Below, piece by piece: positions 8,636 to 16,451 of a stretch of 31,084 bases of DNA. Origin of the DNA: an uncultured Clostridia bacterium (lineage in GTDB: Bacteria > Bacillota > Clostridia > TANB77 > RGIG9151); assembly GCA_934500865.1 (NCBI GenBank), contig CAKSUD010000014.1, forward strand, positions 1 to 31,084, given 5' to 3'. Position 1 is the stretch's first letter. Each line of letters begins with the position of its first letter. The position numbers were made by a program, and so were the translations under genes. A model generated the notes under the pieces. It made no database searches. It saw only the letters and a program-made list of their open reading frames with translations, and was not told the DNA's origin.

Positions 8636-9040
8636 TTACTTTTTCGCTGATTTTTTAGTAGATTTCTTAGGTTTTACATCAGTCTCAACATTCTTGGCTT
8701 TTTCAACTTTCTCTTCAATTTTTTCTTCTGCTTTTTCCTTTTCGATATTAATCTTTTCAGCATCTGACGATTTAACATTTAAAATTGGAATATTTGCAAC
8801 CAATGCAGGAACAATTCTGTCACCGGCATCGCTCTTTGTTTTAGTAAGTTGAATATCCAAAGAATCTTCATCTATCTCCATATATTGTTTTATTACTTTT
8901 ATAATTTCACCTTTAACCATTTCTAAGAATTGTGGCGAAACATTTGCTTTATCGTGAATTAACACAAGCTTTAATCTTTCCTTAGCCAAGTTTTTAGAAT
9001 TTTCTTCCTTTTTGAATAGCTTTAAGATATTGTCAAACAC
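8636..9040 (-). CDS. minE: Cell division topological specificity factor MinE
   Basis: 134 residues. Residues 1-90 match MinE: an amphipathic membrane-binding N-terminus (MFDNILKLFKK), the MinD-contact segment AKERLKLVLIHDKAN, and the topological domain ending in DIQLTK and LVANIPI. MinE stimulates MinD ATPase at the membrane and drives Min oscillation. Unusual: about 43 extra residues (92-134) rich in Glu then Lys (EKAEEKIEEKVEKAK ... KPKKSTKKSAKK); ordinary MinE is about 85-90 residues. It follows minD by about 40 bases. Confidence 0.95.
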   Translation of the reverse strand: MFDNILKLFKKEENSKNLAKERLKLVLIHDKANVSPQFLEMVKGEIIKVIKQYMEIDEDSLDIQLTKTKSDAGDRIVPALVANIPILNVKSSDAEKINIEKEKAEEKIEEKVEKAKNVETDVKPKKSTKKSAKK

Positions 9041-9079
9041 AATTTACCTCTCCCTTCAATATAATCAACACAGACTATA

Positions 9080-9874
9080 TTACTTTTTTTTCATTAGTAA
9101 ACTTTTTATCTTGTCCATAAAACTATGTTTTTTCCAGTCTTCGAAAGGAACATCTTCCCCCATAATTCTTCTTACAATATTTCTGTATGAACTTCCCGCA
9201 AGAGACTTGTTATCTGTTACAGCCGGTTCACCCTTATTTGTAGCAACAATAATGCTTTGGTCATCAGGAACAACACCTATTAAATCAATAGCCAATATTT
9301 CAAGAACATCTTCTGTACTCATCATATCGCCACGTTTTACCATATCTTCTCTAACACGGTTTAATAATAGTCTAGGTTCTCTTATTTCATTAGCCTCTAG
9401 TAAACCGATTATTCTGTCTGCATCTCTTACTGCCGAGACCTCCGGAGTAGTAACAACTATCGCCCTATCCGCACCGGAAATGGCATTTTTAAAGCCTTGT
9501 TCAATACCCGCAGGACAGTCAACAATTATGTAGTCAAAATCCTTCTTTAATTCTTTGCAAAGTTTTTTCATTTGGTCCGGTTTTACAGCATTTTTATCCT
9601 TTGTTTGTGCTGCTGGGAGCAAATATAAACCTTCATAACGTTTATCTTTAATTAATGCTTGTTTAATCTTACAATTTCCTTCCACAACATCAACTAAATC
9701 ATAAACTATTCTATTTTCCAATCCCATTACAACATCAAGATTTCTAAGTCCTATATCCGTATCAAGTAAAGCAACCTTCTTGCCTTGCAATGCTAGTCCG
9801 GTTCCTATATTAGCAGTAGATGTAGTCTTACCAACTCCACCCTTGCCGGATGTAATAACAATTACCTCTCCCAT
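9080..9874 (-). CDS. minD: Septum site-determining ATPase MinD
   Basis: 264 residues, full length. Deviant Walker A GKGGVGKTT at 10-18, switch region DTDIGLRNLDVVMG, Walker B YIIVDCPAGIE, and a C-terminal amphipathic helix KKHSFMDKIKSLLMKKK for membrane binding. Places the division site together with MinE. First gene of the minD-minE-rodA-CYTH unit; minC, usually next to it, is not in this window. AGGAGG precedes the ATG. Confidence 0.97.
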   Translation of the reverse strand: MGEVIVITSGKGGVGKTTSTANIGTGLALQGKKVALLDTDIGLRNLDVVMGLENRIVYDLVDVVEGNCKIKQALIKDKRYEGLYLLPAAQTKDKNAVKPDQMKKLCKELKKDFDYIIVDCPAGIEQGFKNAISGADRAIVVTTPEVSAVRDADRIIGLLEANEIREPRLLLNRVREDMVKRGDMMSTEDVLEILAIDLIGVVPDDQSIIVATNKGEPAVTDNKSLAGSSYRNIVRRIMGEDVPFEDWKKHSFMDKIKSLLMKKK

Positions 9875-9929
9875 GTGCTAACCTCCTAATTTATTTAAAG
9901 CAAAAGTTATATTTTCTTTCAACGTAACT

Positions 9930-9958
9930 ACTATATAATTTTATCTTCAAAATGTCAA
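9930..9958 (-). promoter_or_regulatory. minDE promoter
   Basis: Minus strand TTGACA (9953-9958), 17-base spacer, TATAGT (9930-9935), about 55 bases before the minD start. Confidence 0.85.
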
Positions 9959-10021
9959 TTAGATATTCAAATGTTAAAAAAATATTTATTTAATTATACT
10001 TAACATTATTTTAAAAAAATA

Positions 10022-10050
10022 TTTACATTTACGTAATCAAGTGATACAAT
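10022..10050 (+). promoter_or_regulatory. Promoter of unknown gene at 10140
   Basis: TTTACA (10022-10027), 17-base spacer, TACAAT (10045-10050), divergent from the minDE promoter. Confidence 0.7.
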
Positions 10051-10075
10051 TGCGTCGTGTCTAATTCAATCATTA

Positions 10076-10119
10076 TTCACTTCATTAAGTGAAGCCGTGT
10101 CGACTACTAACTTGTAGTC
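10076..10119 (+). promoter_or_regulatory. Two hairpins in the 5' leader
   Basis: Two perfect small stem-loops lie between the promoter and the ribosome site: TTCACTT-CATT-AAGTGAA (10076-10093) and GACTAC-TAACTT-GTAGTC (10102-10119). They may stabilise the message or regulate it; no known riboswitch is recognised. Confidence 0.5.
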
Positions 10120-10139
10120 AATGTAAGAAAGGAGTTCAT

Positions 10140-10487
10140 ATGAACCGTCAGTTTATCCACCAAACCCTGCAGAACTTAACTGTTCTCAACGCAAACACCT
10201 ACTCAAGGATAGAAGTAATGGAAATCATATTCTTCTCCGCATTGTTGGACGTATTTGATGAACTAGTCAGTAAAGAAACAGACTTCTTGCGTGTCCAAGT
10301 AGACCCCTTTGACGAGATGGGCTATAAGATTTTAAAGGGCAACTCGCAAAAGGCGATTAGTTGTGCCTTCTTTACAAGTTTTATAGACGATTGGCAAAAG
10401 GCAGCCCAAAGGATTGAAGATGTTCTGTTAAAGCTCTCTGTAAGACAAGAAAATGATTTCTACATCGTCGCTATTACTGACGAGTAA
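10140..10487 (+). CDS. Unknown 115-residue protein
   Basis: No family recognised. 115 residues, soluble, predicted mostly helical in the first half (LQNLTVLNANTYSRIEVMEIIFFSALLDVFDELVSKE), then mixed, with a DDWQKAAQRIEDVLLKL helix and a final strand NDFYIVAITDE. No signal peptide or membrane segment. ATG 10140 is chosen for the AAAGGAG site 5 bases ahead; the frame is open back to a GTG at 10089, but that would run through the leader hairpins. Monocistronic with its own promoter and a strong terminator. Frequent GAC, AAC and TAC codons differ from adjacent genes. Confidence 0.75.
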   Translation: MNRQFIHQTLQNLTVLNANTYSRIEVMEIIFFSALLDVFDELVSKETDFLRVQVDPFDEMGYKILKGNSQKAISCAFFTSFIDDWQKAAQRIEDVLLKLSVRQENDFYIVAITDE

Positions 10488-10493
10488 AGAAAA

Positions 10494-10530
10494 GAATGCC
10501 ATCATCCATTATGGATGGTGGCATTCTTTT
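10494..10530. terminator. Strong bidirectional terminator
   Basis: Fourteen-base stem (GAATGCCATCATCC with GGATGGTGGCATTC, one G-T pair) and a 5-base loop, flanked by A-rich and T-rich runs. It ends the plus-strand gene at 10487 and includes the stop codon of metK on the other strand (10529-10531). Confidence 0.92.
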
Positions 10531-11692
10531 ACTTATTAAGTTTTTTATCTAATCTTTCCCAAGGCAAATCTAAATCATCTCTTCCGAAATGACCATATGC
10601 TGATGTTTGCTTATAAATAGGTCTTCTTAAATCCAAATCTCTTATTATTCCGCTAGGGGTTAAATCAAAATTATCTAAAACTATCTTTATAAGCTCGTCT
10701 TCTGACTTTTTACCTGTTCCAAAAGTATCAATTCTAATAGACACAGGCTTTGCAACACCAATTGCATAAGCTAATTGAATTTCACATTTTCTCGCCAGTC
10801 CTGACGCAACTATATTTTTTGCTATATATCTCGCCATATACGCAGCAGACCTGTCTACCTTTGTTGGGTCTTTTCCGGAAAAAGCTCCACCTCCATGACG
10901 TGCATATCCGCCATAAGTATCTACTATTATTTTTCTTCCTGTTAGCCCTGAATCTCCTTGTGGTCCACCAACTACGAATCTTCCGGTAGGATTAACATAT
11001 ATTTTAGTATTATCATCCATTAAGTTTTCAGGAATTACGGTCTTTATTACGTTATTAATAATATCTTCTCTTAATCTCTCTTGGCTAACATCATCAGAAT
11101 GTTGTGCAGATACGACTACTGCTTCAATTCTGGTTGGTCTATCTTCTTCATCATATTCAACAGTAACCTGTGTTTTTCCATCAGGTCTTAAATATGATAA
11201 AGTTCCATTCTTTCTAACCTCAGTTAATCTTCTTGCTAACTTATGAGCTAAGGAAATAGGCATAGGCATTAATTCTGGGGTTTCATCGCAAGCGAACCCA
11301 AACATCATTCCTTGGTCTCCAGCGCCTAAACTGGTAAATTCAGAATTTTTCTCTTCTAACGAACGGTCAACTCCCATAGCTATATCACTTGATTGCTCAT
11401 CAATGCTTGTAATTACACCACAAGTATTGCCGTCAAAGCCATATTTTGCTCTGTCGTACCCTATTTCTAGAACAGTATCTCTAACTATTTTTTGGATATC
11501 TACATAGCACTCTTCTGTACTAATTTCTCCCATCACATGAACTAATCCCGTTGTAGCGGTAGTTTCACAAGCCACTCTCGCCATAGGGTCTTCGGCCAAA
11601 ATCGCGTCCAAAATGGCGTCAGAAATAGCATCACACATCTTGTCCGGATGTCCCTCTGTAACTGATTCAGATGTAAACAATTTCTTATTCAT
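10529..11692 (-). CDS. metK: S-adenosylmethionine synthetase
   Basis: Makes S-adenosylmethionine from methionine and ATP in the cytoplasm. 387 residues, usual length. Signatures GHPDKMCD (15-22), GAGDQGMMFG and the glycine-rich GGGAFSGKDPTKVDRSA are intact. AGGAGG precedes the ATG. Monocistronic. The region before it is only about 70 bases to the opposing transcript and holds no recognisable S-box riboswitch, which many Clostridia place here. Confidence 0.98.
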   Translation of the reverse strand: MNKKLFTSESVTEGHPDKMCDAISDAILDAILAEDPMARVACETTATTGLVHVMGEISTEECYVDIQKIVRDTVLEIGYDRAKYGFDGNTCGVITSIDEQSSDIAMGVDRSLEEKNSEFTSLGAGDQGMMFGFACDETPELMPMPISLAHKLARRLTEVRKNGTLSYLRPDGKTQVTVEYDEEDRPTRIEAVVVSAQHSDDVSQERLREDIINNVIKTVIPENLMDDNTKIYVNPTGRFVVGGPQGDSGLTGRKIIVDTYGGYARHGGGAFSGKDPTKVDRSAAYMARYIAKNIVASGLARKCEIQLAYAIGVAKPVSIRIDTFGTGKKSEDELIKIVLDNFDLTPSGIIRDLDLRRPIYKQTSAYGHFGRDDLDLPWERLDKKLNK

Positions 11693-11706
11693 AGTAACTC
11701 CTCCTA

Positions 11707-11735
11707 TTTACTTTATGTAAACTATGTGCTATAAT
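11707..11735 (+). promoter_or_regulatory. Promoter of unknown gene at 11833
   Basis: TTTACT (11707-11712), 17-base spacer, TATAAT (11730-11735). The -35 lies about 15 bases from the metK start, so the metK promoter must overlap this one or its leader. Confidence 0.7.
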
Positions 11736-11739
11736 TATG

Positions 11740-11805
11740 TTATTACTACAATATGGTAGTAATAACTGGTGCAATTACACCTGTTAGGATTTTCCCATTA
11801 TGGGA
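11740..11805 (+). promoter_or_regulatory. Three hairpins in the 5' leader
   Basis: A 10-bp perfect inverted repeat TTATTACTAC/GTAGTAATAA (11740-11765) sits at the expected 5' end of the transcript. It is followed by GGTG-CAATTA-CACC (11768-11781) and TCCCA-TTA-TGGGA (11793-11805). The first repeat may equally be an operator in the metK divergent region. Confidence 0.5.
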
Positions 11806-11832
11806 TGAACAATTTAGAAAGGTATAAAAAAC

Positions 11833-12255
11833 ATGGAAAACTTCACTCCCAAAACAACACTCAATGAACTCCAAGCTTCCATAGAAGCACAAAAAAGCGC
11901 TGCTAAAAAGGCTCTCGAAGATGAGCTCTCCGATATTATGGCGGAAATCACAGACGGCCTAAAAAAAATGCTTTCTGAAGCAAAAGCGGACAGCATTTTC
12001 TTTTATCCCACTTCTTGCTCCGTAGAAGTCAGATACACCGCAGACTCGATAGCTCCTAGTAATATTCCCGTTGATATTATGGGCACAATAGAGGGATTCG
12101 ATATGCGCAGCAAAGAAACTATGCTTTATAATCGTTCACTTTGCCTAATCAACAGATCACTCTCCCGCGACGTAAATAAAAAGCTGACCGAAATTGGCTT
12201 CAAGTTTACTGATTGTACTGCCCTTTGTGGAAATACATACTATCTGGATATTTGA
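11833..12255 (+). CDS. Unknown 140-residue protein
   Basis: No family recognised. An N-terminal helix with coiled-coil character (about 8-52: LNELQASIEAQKSAAKKALEDEL ... GLKKMLSEAK) precedes a likely alpha/beta part (SIFFYPTSCSVEVRYTADS ... PVDIMGTIEGFDM), with four Cys including CTALCGNTYYLDI near the end. No signal peptide or membrane helix. GAAAGG lies about 10 bases before the ATG. Monocistronic with its own promoter and hairpin leader. Codons such as CGC, CTC and TCC are more frequent than in neighbouring genes, suggesting different expression constraints or origin. Confidence 0.75.
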   Translation: MENFTPKTTLNELQASIEAQKSAAKKALEDELSDIMAEITDGLKKMLSEAKADSIFFYPTSCSVEVRYTADSIAPSNIPVDIMGTIEGFDMRSKETMLYNRSLCLINRSLSRDVNKKLTEIGFKFTDCTALCGNTYYLDI

Positions 12256-12270
12256 GTGTAAATTTTCTTT

Positions 12271-12298
12271 AACCTCATGTGTTCTTGCACATGAGGTT
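12271..12298. terminator. Hairpin between converging genes
   Basis: Eleven-base perfect stem AACCTCATGTG/CACATGAGGTT with a 6-base loop, between the plus gene ending at 12255 and the minus gene ending at 12310. The T-runs are weak on both strands. Confidence 0.65.
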
Positions 12299-12309
12299 AT
12301 CTCTTTGTA

Positions 12310-13020
12310 TCATTTTATCAGCATTCTTATTTCTTCTATAGTTAAGTGCCTATACTTCCCTTCCTTAACTCCATCTATAACTATTCTTCCTATTGCTTGC
12401 CTATGTAGTGTAACAACTTTATGTCCTATTTCTTCGCACATCTTCTTAACCTGTCTGTTTCTTCCTTCATGAATAATTATTTCAACAATAGAATTTTTCT
12501 TAGTTTCTTTTACAATTCTTATCTTCGCCGGATATGTCTTTTTTCCATCAATATACACACCTTTTGCAAAAGTTCTCATTTCCTCCGCAGTAGGAACACC
12601 TTCCACCTCCGCTATATAGGTTTTGCTAACTTCGTGCTTAGGATGAGTAAGCTTATATGAAAAATCACCGTCATTAGTTAAAATAATAGCTCCGGTAGTA
12701 TCTTTATCCAACCTTCCAACCGGGTAAAGTCTTACTTTTATATCATTTACCAAATGCAATATTGAAGGATTATCAAACTGATCCTTAGCTGCGCTTATAT
12801 ATCCGGCAGGTTTATTAAGTAATATATATACTTTTCGCTTTTGGGCTTTAACAATCTCATTATTATACATTACTTTATCTTTGCTAGGGTTTATTTTAGT
12901 TCCAAGTTCAGTCACAACTTCGCCATTAACCTTTACTTTTCCGGCTAAAATAAGTTCCTCAGCCTTTCTTCTAGATGCTATGCCACATTCGGCTAAATAT
13001 TTCTGTAATCTACATTCCAT
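12310..13020 (-). CDS. RluB/RsuA-type rRNA pseudouridine synthase
   Basis: 236 residues. An S4 RNA-binding domain at 1-45 (LQKYLAECGIASRRKAEELI) precedes the catalytic domain with GRLDKDTTGAIILTNDG (102-118), whose Asp105 is the nucleophile. The later RNRQVKKMCEEIGHKV segment is characteristic of the RsuA/RluB/RluE/RluF group. It converts a uridine of ribosomal RNA to pseudouridine, most likely in 23S rRNA as for RluB; the exact site is inference. It starts 15 bases after the CorC-like gene, so is probably co-transcribed. Confidence 0.93.
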   Translation of the reverse strand: MECRLQKYLAECGIASRRKAEELILAGKVKVNGEVVTELGTKINPSKDKVMYNNEIVKAQKRKVYILLNKPAGYISAAKDQFDNPSILHLVNDIKVRLYPVGRLDKDTTGAIILTNDGDFSYKLTHPKHEVSKTYIAEVEGVPTAEEMRTFAKGVYIDGKKTYPAKIRIVKETKKNSIVEIIIHEGRNRQVKKMCEEIGHKVVTLHRQAIGRIVIDGVKEGKYRHLTIEEIRMLIK

Positions 13021-13035
13021 AAAAGTTCCACTCCA

Positions 13036-14388
13036 TTACTCTTCTTCTTTTTCTTCATGTTTATCTGACGCTTCCCCCGTATCACAAATTTTCACCTTTG
13101 TAATTCTCTTCTCTATAACCTCTTCAACTTTAAATAATAATCCATTAAATTCAAACTCGGGTTTACTTCCCTCTTCAGGGACAATTCCAAGGTGACCCAT
13201 AATAAATCCGCCAAGTGTATCATAATCATCTATCGGAAGTTTTTTATCAAATTTTCTAGCCACCTCAACTAAACTTACTGTTCCGTCAACCAACTGTGTA
13301 TTTTCATCAATAGGAGTAAAATCCATTGCCTCTTCGCCGTCATATTCATCAAAAATATTACCAACGATTTGTTCCATTAAATCCTCAACGGTTAAAATTC
13401 CGGCAGTTCCACCATATTCATCAACAACCGCAGCCATATACATTTTATTCTTCTTAAGTTCATTAAATATATCATCAATAACCTTAGAATCAGGCACAAA
13501 ATATATAGGTCTCATAGCATCTTTCATACTAAATTTATCTTCATCACCGTCTAAATATTTTATTAAGTCTTTTGAATGAAACATTCCGACTATATTATCA
13601 ATATCATCTTCATATACAGGATATCTAGTAAACATTTCTTCCTTCATAATAGCCATAACATCTTTTAACGTAGCATTTATCGGAATAGCCACTATATCTT
13701 TTCTATGAGTCATAACCTCAGCAGCAGTTATATTATTAAAATCGAAAACATTTTCAATCATTTCTTTTTCATTAACTTCAATAGTACCTTTTTCCTCACC
13801 TAAGTCAACCATCATACGAATTTCTTCCTCAGTAACCTCTTCTTCATTCGCATTAGGATCACCGCCTGTAAGACGTATAATACCATTAGTTGAAAATGTA
13901 AGTAATTTTACGAAAGGTCTGGCTATTTTTTCAAAAAATGTCAAAACTCCAATTGCCATCATAGATAAAGCTTCACTATGTTGCATCGCAATTCTCTTTG
14001 GAACTAATTCACCAAAAACCAAAGTAAAGTATGACAAAATTATTGTAATTATAACCAATATAACAACAGACAAAACATCCGCTGAAATATAATTTAATAC
14101 ACTCTGTGGCATCACTTGCATAATTTTACTAGAAAAACTGTCAGCAGCCACCGCACTGGCAAGTAATCCGGATAATGTTACGCCAACTTGAATAGTAGCT
14201 AAAAATTTACTCGGCTCTTTAATAAGTTTTTCAATTTGCTTAGCCTTCTTATTACCGTCTTCCGCCATTTTCTTAATCTTCGCATCATTTAATGTAACAA
14301 TAGCCATTTCAGACGCAGCAAAAAAAGCATTAGTAAAAATCAAGAAAATCAAAAAGAAAATTTGAAGTAACAAATTACCATCGTCCAT
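13036..14388 (-). CDS. Membrane CorC/HlyC-family protein (DUF21-CBS-CorC)
   Basis: 450 residues. Residues about 1-190 form the DUF21/CNNM membrane domain (helices such as LLQIFFLIFLIFTNAFFAASEMAI, with the TLNDAKIKKM and FGELVPKRIAM motifs). A CBS pair covers about 200-330 (VMTHRKDIVAIP, RYPVYEDDIDNIVGMFHSKDLI), and a CorC/HlyC C-terminal domain about 355-430 (LGGFIMGHLGIVPEEGS). The family handles Mg2+/Co2+ efflux or related ion transport. ATG 14388 is chosen because AGGAGG precedes it; an in-frame ATG at 14409 overlaps that site. A promoter lies at 14428-14456. Confidence 0.92.
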   Translation of the reverse strand: MDDGNLLLQIFFLIFLIFTNAFFAASEMAIVTLNDAKIKKMAEDGNKKAKQIEKLIKEPSKFLATIQVGVTLSGLLASAVAADSFSSKIMQVMPQSVLNYISADVLSVVILVIITIILSYFTLVFGELVPKRIAMQHSEALSMMAIGVLTFFEKIARPFVKLLTFSTNGIIRLTGGDPNANEEEVTEEEIRMMVDLGEEKGTIEVNEKEMIENVFDFNNITAAEVMTHRKDIVAIPINATLKDVMAIMKEEMFTRYPVYEDDIDNIVGMFHSKDLIKYLDGDEDKFSMKDAMRPIYFVPDSKVIDDIFNELKKNKMYMAAVVDEYGGTAGILTVEDLMEQIVGNIFDEYDGEEAMDFTPIDENTQLVDGTVSLVEVARKFDKKLPIDDYDTLGGFIMGHLGIVPEEGSKPEFEFNGLLFKVEEVIEKRITKVKICDTGEASDKHEEKEEE

Positions 14389-14427
14389 TTTTATAGAATT
14401 CCTCCTCATAAAGTATATTTATGATTA

Positions 14428-14456
14428 ATGATATATTATTAATTAATTATTGTCAA
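14428..14456 (-). promoter_or_regulatory. Promoter of the membrane CorC gene
   Basis: Minus strand TTGACA (14451-14456), 17-base spacer, TATCAT (14428-14433), in the 110-base gap between the two CorC-like genes. Confidence 0.8.
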
Positions 14457-14498
14457 TGTAGAAAGCTATTAATCAAGCGTATGAGAATTTATTATCCT

Positions 14499-15323
14499 TT
14501 AGCCTACCTTTATACTCACTTTTATAATTCTTCTAAAATCTTTTTTCTTAACCGTAACTTTAAGGTTGGCATAAGTAAAACCTTCACCCTCAGCAGGAAT
14601 TCTTCCAAGTTGCTCTATAATCCACCCACTAACGGTTGTTATATCAGGGAATTTGTTTTCTAAATCAAAGAATTCAAAAAACTTGTCAAGGTTTAATCCG
14701 CCGGTCACACAATATTCATCATTTGAAACCTTTTCAATTTCCGGATTAACTTTATCGTGTTCATCCCAAATTTCTCCAACAAGCTCCTCCAAAACATCTT
14801 CAAGAGTAACAATTCCCATAGTTCCGCCATACTCATCAGCCACAATTGCCATATGTGACTTAGAATGTTGTAAAAGTTTTAGCAACTTCGAGATTTTTAT
14901 AGTTTCACTAACAAACTGAACAGGTTTTATTATGCTAATAACAGACTGTTTTTTATGTATAACAAATTTATTAAAGTCTTTCTCATTTATAATTCCCACT
15001 ATATCATCTATATCTTCATCATAAACAGGGAATCTCGAAAAACCGCTTTCAAAGATTTTCTCCTGTATTTCGTTAGCAGACTCATTTTTTTGAATAGCTA
15101 TAACATCAACTCTCGGGGTTAGAATATCTACCGCCTCAAGGTTATTAAAACCAATAGCATTTCGAATTATCTCTCCCTCTTGTTCATTAAACTCGCCTTC
15201 TTCCTCAGCCTCTTGAACAATGTTTAATAATTCTTCTTCTGTATCTAGCTCCTCTTTCTTAAAAATTTTATCCACAATGCCACGAATTTTTCCAAAATGT
15301 TGTTCATTATCTTCTTCTGACAT
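14499..15323 (-). CDS. Soluble CorC-like CBS-domain protein
   Basis: 274 residues. Has a CBS pair (DILTPRVDVIAIQ, RFPVYDEDIDDIVGIINEKDF, MAIVADEYGGTMGIVTLEDVLEELVGEI) and the C-terminal CorC/HlyC domain (VSGWIIEQLGRIPAEGE), but no DUF21 membrane segment. The N-terminus is acidic and helical, much like E. coli CorC (292 residues). ATG 15323 follows GAAAGGGG by 9 bases; the frame is open to 15368 without a better site. A TATAAT-like box lies about 35 bases before the start but has no clear -35. A paralogue of the next gene; the pair may act together on divalent cations. Confidence 0.9.
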   Translation of the reverse strand: MSEEDNEQHFGKIRGIVDKIFKKEELDTEEELLNIVQEAEEEGEFNEQEGEIIRNAIGFNNLEAVDILTPRVDVIAIQKNESANEIQEKIFESGFSRFPVYDEDIDDIVGIINEKDFNKFVIHKKQSVISIIKPVQFVSETIKISKLLKLLQHSKSHMAIVADEYGGTMGIVTLEDVLEELVGEIWDEHDKVNPEIEKVSNDEYCVTGGLNLDKFFEFFDLENKFPDITTVSGWIIEQLGRIPAEGEGFTYANLKVTVKKKDFRRIIKVSIKVG

Positions 15324-15381
15324 AACTGTATCCCCTTTCAAAAAATCCTTCATTATACATATCGGCAATTTTTGTAAGAAA

Positions 15382-15900
15382 TTAATTACTCATATTTTTT
15401 CTACAAGCAAATACCCTATTCTCTCCGCTCTTTATAGCAATACCGGTTATAACTTTATCTTTTATTTCAATCGCTTCTACATTAAACTTATCAGTACAAA
15501 TATATTTCCCGTTTTGCTGTCTTATGTTACATTTCTCCTTGGGTATCCATATAAATGGTGCTGTATATAGTTCTCTTCCAATTCCCCAATTAAAGCAAGC
15601 TCTCTTAAAGCTGTCTGATGCTTGTCCTTTCTCTTGCTCTGTATTGCTTTCTGTTCCCACATCCTCTTTATATATCCATTGCTTTTTATCGTTATCCCAT
15701 ATAGATACTGTACAATATAATTTTCCATCTTTAAACTGATGCTCTCTCTTCCACCCGTACGGTCCAACAGTTTCGTCTAACATATCCATATCTACCCTTG
15801 CATCTTTATACAAAAGCAAACTAACTCCATTTTCCTTAACACTAGCAATCCTACAATCAATTTCATCTTTATTTAAATCTCTAAACATAGATTTTTCCAT
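15382..15900 (-). CDS. Rad52/Sak-like single-strand annealing protein
   Basis: 172 residues. The core matches the Rad52/Rad22 family known in phages as Sak: a DARVDMDMLDETVGPYGW segment (33-50), CTVSIW, WIYKEDVGTES, and the hallmark KGQASDSFKRACFNWGIG (91-108) followed by RELY. Such proteins anneal complementary single strands in recombination. No other phage gene is next to it. ATG 15900 follows AGGAAGG by 8 bases; an upstream GTG has no site. Its position after a strong terminator and before the CorC gene suggests a separate unit. Fold assignment is good; a role in this cell is inferred. Confidence 0.82.
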   Translation of the reverse strand: MEKSMFRDLNKDEIDCRIASVKENGVSLLLYKDARVDMDMLDETVGPYGWKREHQFKDGKLYCTVSIWDNDKKQWIYKEDVGTESNTEQEKGQASDSFKRACFNWGIGRELYTAPFIWIPKEKCNIRQQNGKYICTDKFNVEAIEIKDKVITGIAIKSGENRVFACRKNMSN

Positions 15901-15991
15901 ATTTAACACCTTCCTAAAAATATATTAACCATTATTTTGTGGTAGATGTGTTTTAATTTATTCTTATTTTGGAAAAACTACGTTAAAAAGC

Positions 15992-16020
15992 AAAAAACTA
16001 CGCAGGAAAACCTGCGTAGC
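15992..16020 (-). terminator. Intrinsic terminator after Cys-rich membrane gene
   Basis: Minus strand: a perfect 9-bp stem CTACGCAGG-TTTT-CCTGCGTAG followed by six T, just after the stop at 16030. Confidence 0.95.
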
Positions 16021-16029
16021 AAAATTTAT

Positions 16030-16437
16030 CTATTCCATATCAATACAAGTTGCTTCAACCAAACATAAAAGCAATTGTAATAAACTTACCCACGTAAATA
16101 TAAAGAAAAATCCAAGAATTCCAAACAATACTGCAGCAGCAACTCCAGTAGTAATAGCCGAAACGGCAAGTATTACAATTGCTAAGAAAACCGTTCCAAT
16201 CGCACCTATTGCTAAGCATTTCCCATTTTCACAGACACATTCAGTAGCTTCATCTTCCGAGAATAATGCTATTAATATTAATAAAACTATCGCTAACAAT
16301 CCGATTCCAAAAGCAATCCAAGCTATTGGAAGAAAATTAGTAATAACTCCAGTATTAACTAAAACTCCGGTAATGATGCCAAACACTATGCCTATAATCG
16401 TGGGAATTATACACCTTCCACATCTGCACTCACACAT
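16030..16437 (-). CDS. Four-helix membrane protein with two Cys clusters
   Basis: 135 residues, family not recognised. It begins CECRCGRC (2-9). Hydrophobic helices lie at about 10-32, 36-58, 76-97 and 103-127, and a second cluster ECVCENGKC lies in the loop between helices 2 and 3. With an even number of helices between them, both clusters would face the same side, probably the cytoplasm, where they could bind a metal. ATG 16437 follows GGAGGG by 8 bases; the longer frame to 16497 would run through the promoter. Single gene with its own promoter, overlapping palindrome and terminator. Confidence 0.75.
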   Translation of the reverse strand: MCECRCGRCIIPTIIGIVFGIITGVLVNTGVITNFLPIAWIAFGIGLLAIVLLILIALFSEDEATECVCENGKCLAIGAIGTVFLAIVILAVSAITTGVAAAVLFGILGFFFIFTWVSLLQLLLCLVEATCIDME

Positions 16438-16451
16438 AATTAATTCCCTCC

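Noticed and set aside
10089..10139. GTG-start extension of the gene at 10140
   Set aside because: It would translate through the leader hairpins, and the AAAGGAG site serves the later ATG.
14421..14663. Small plus-strand open frames opposite the minus-strand genes
   Set aside because: They lack ribosome sites and recognisable domains and lie antisense to well-supported genes.
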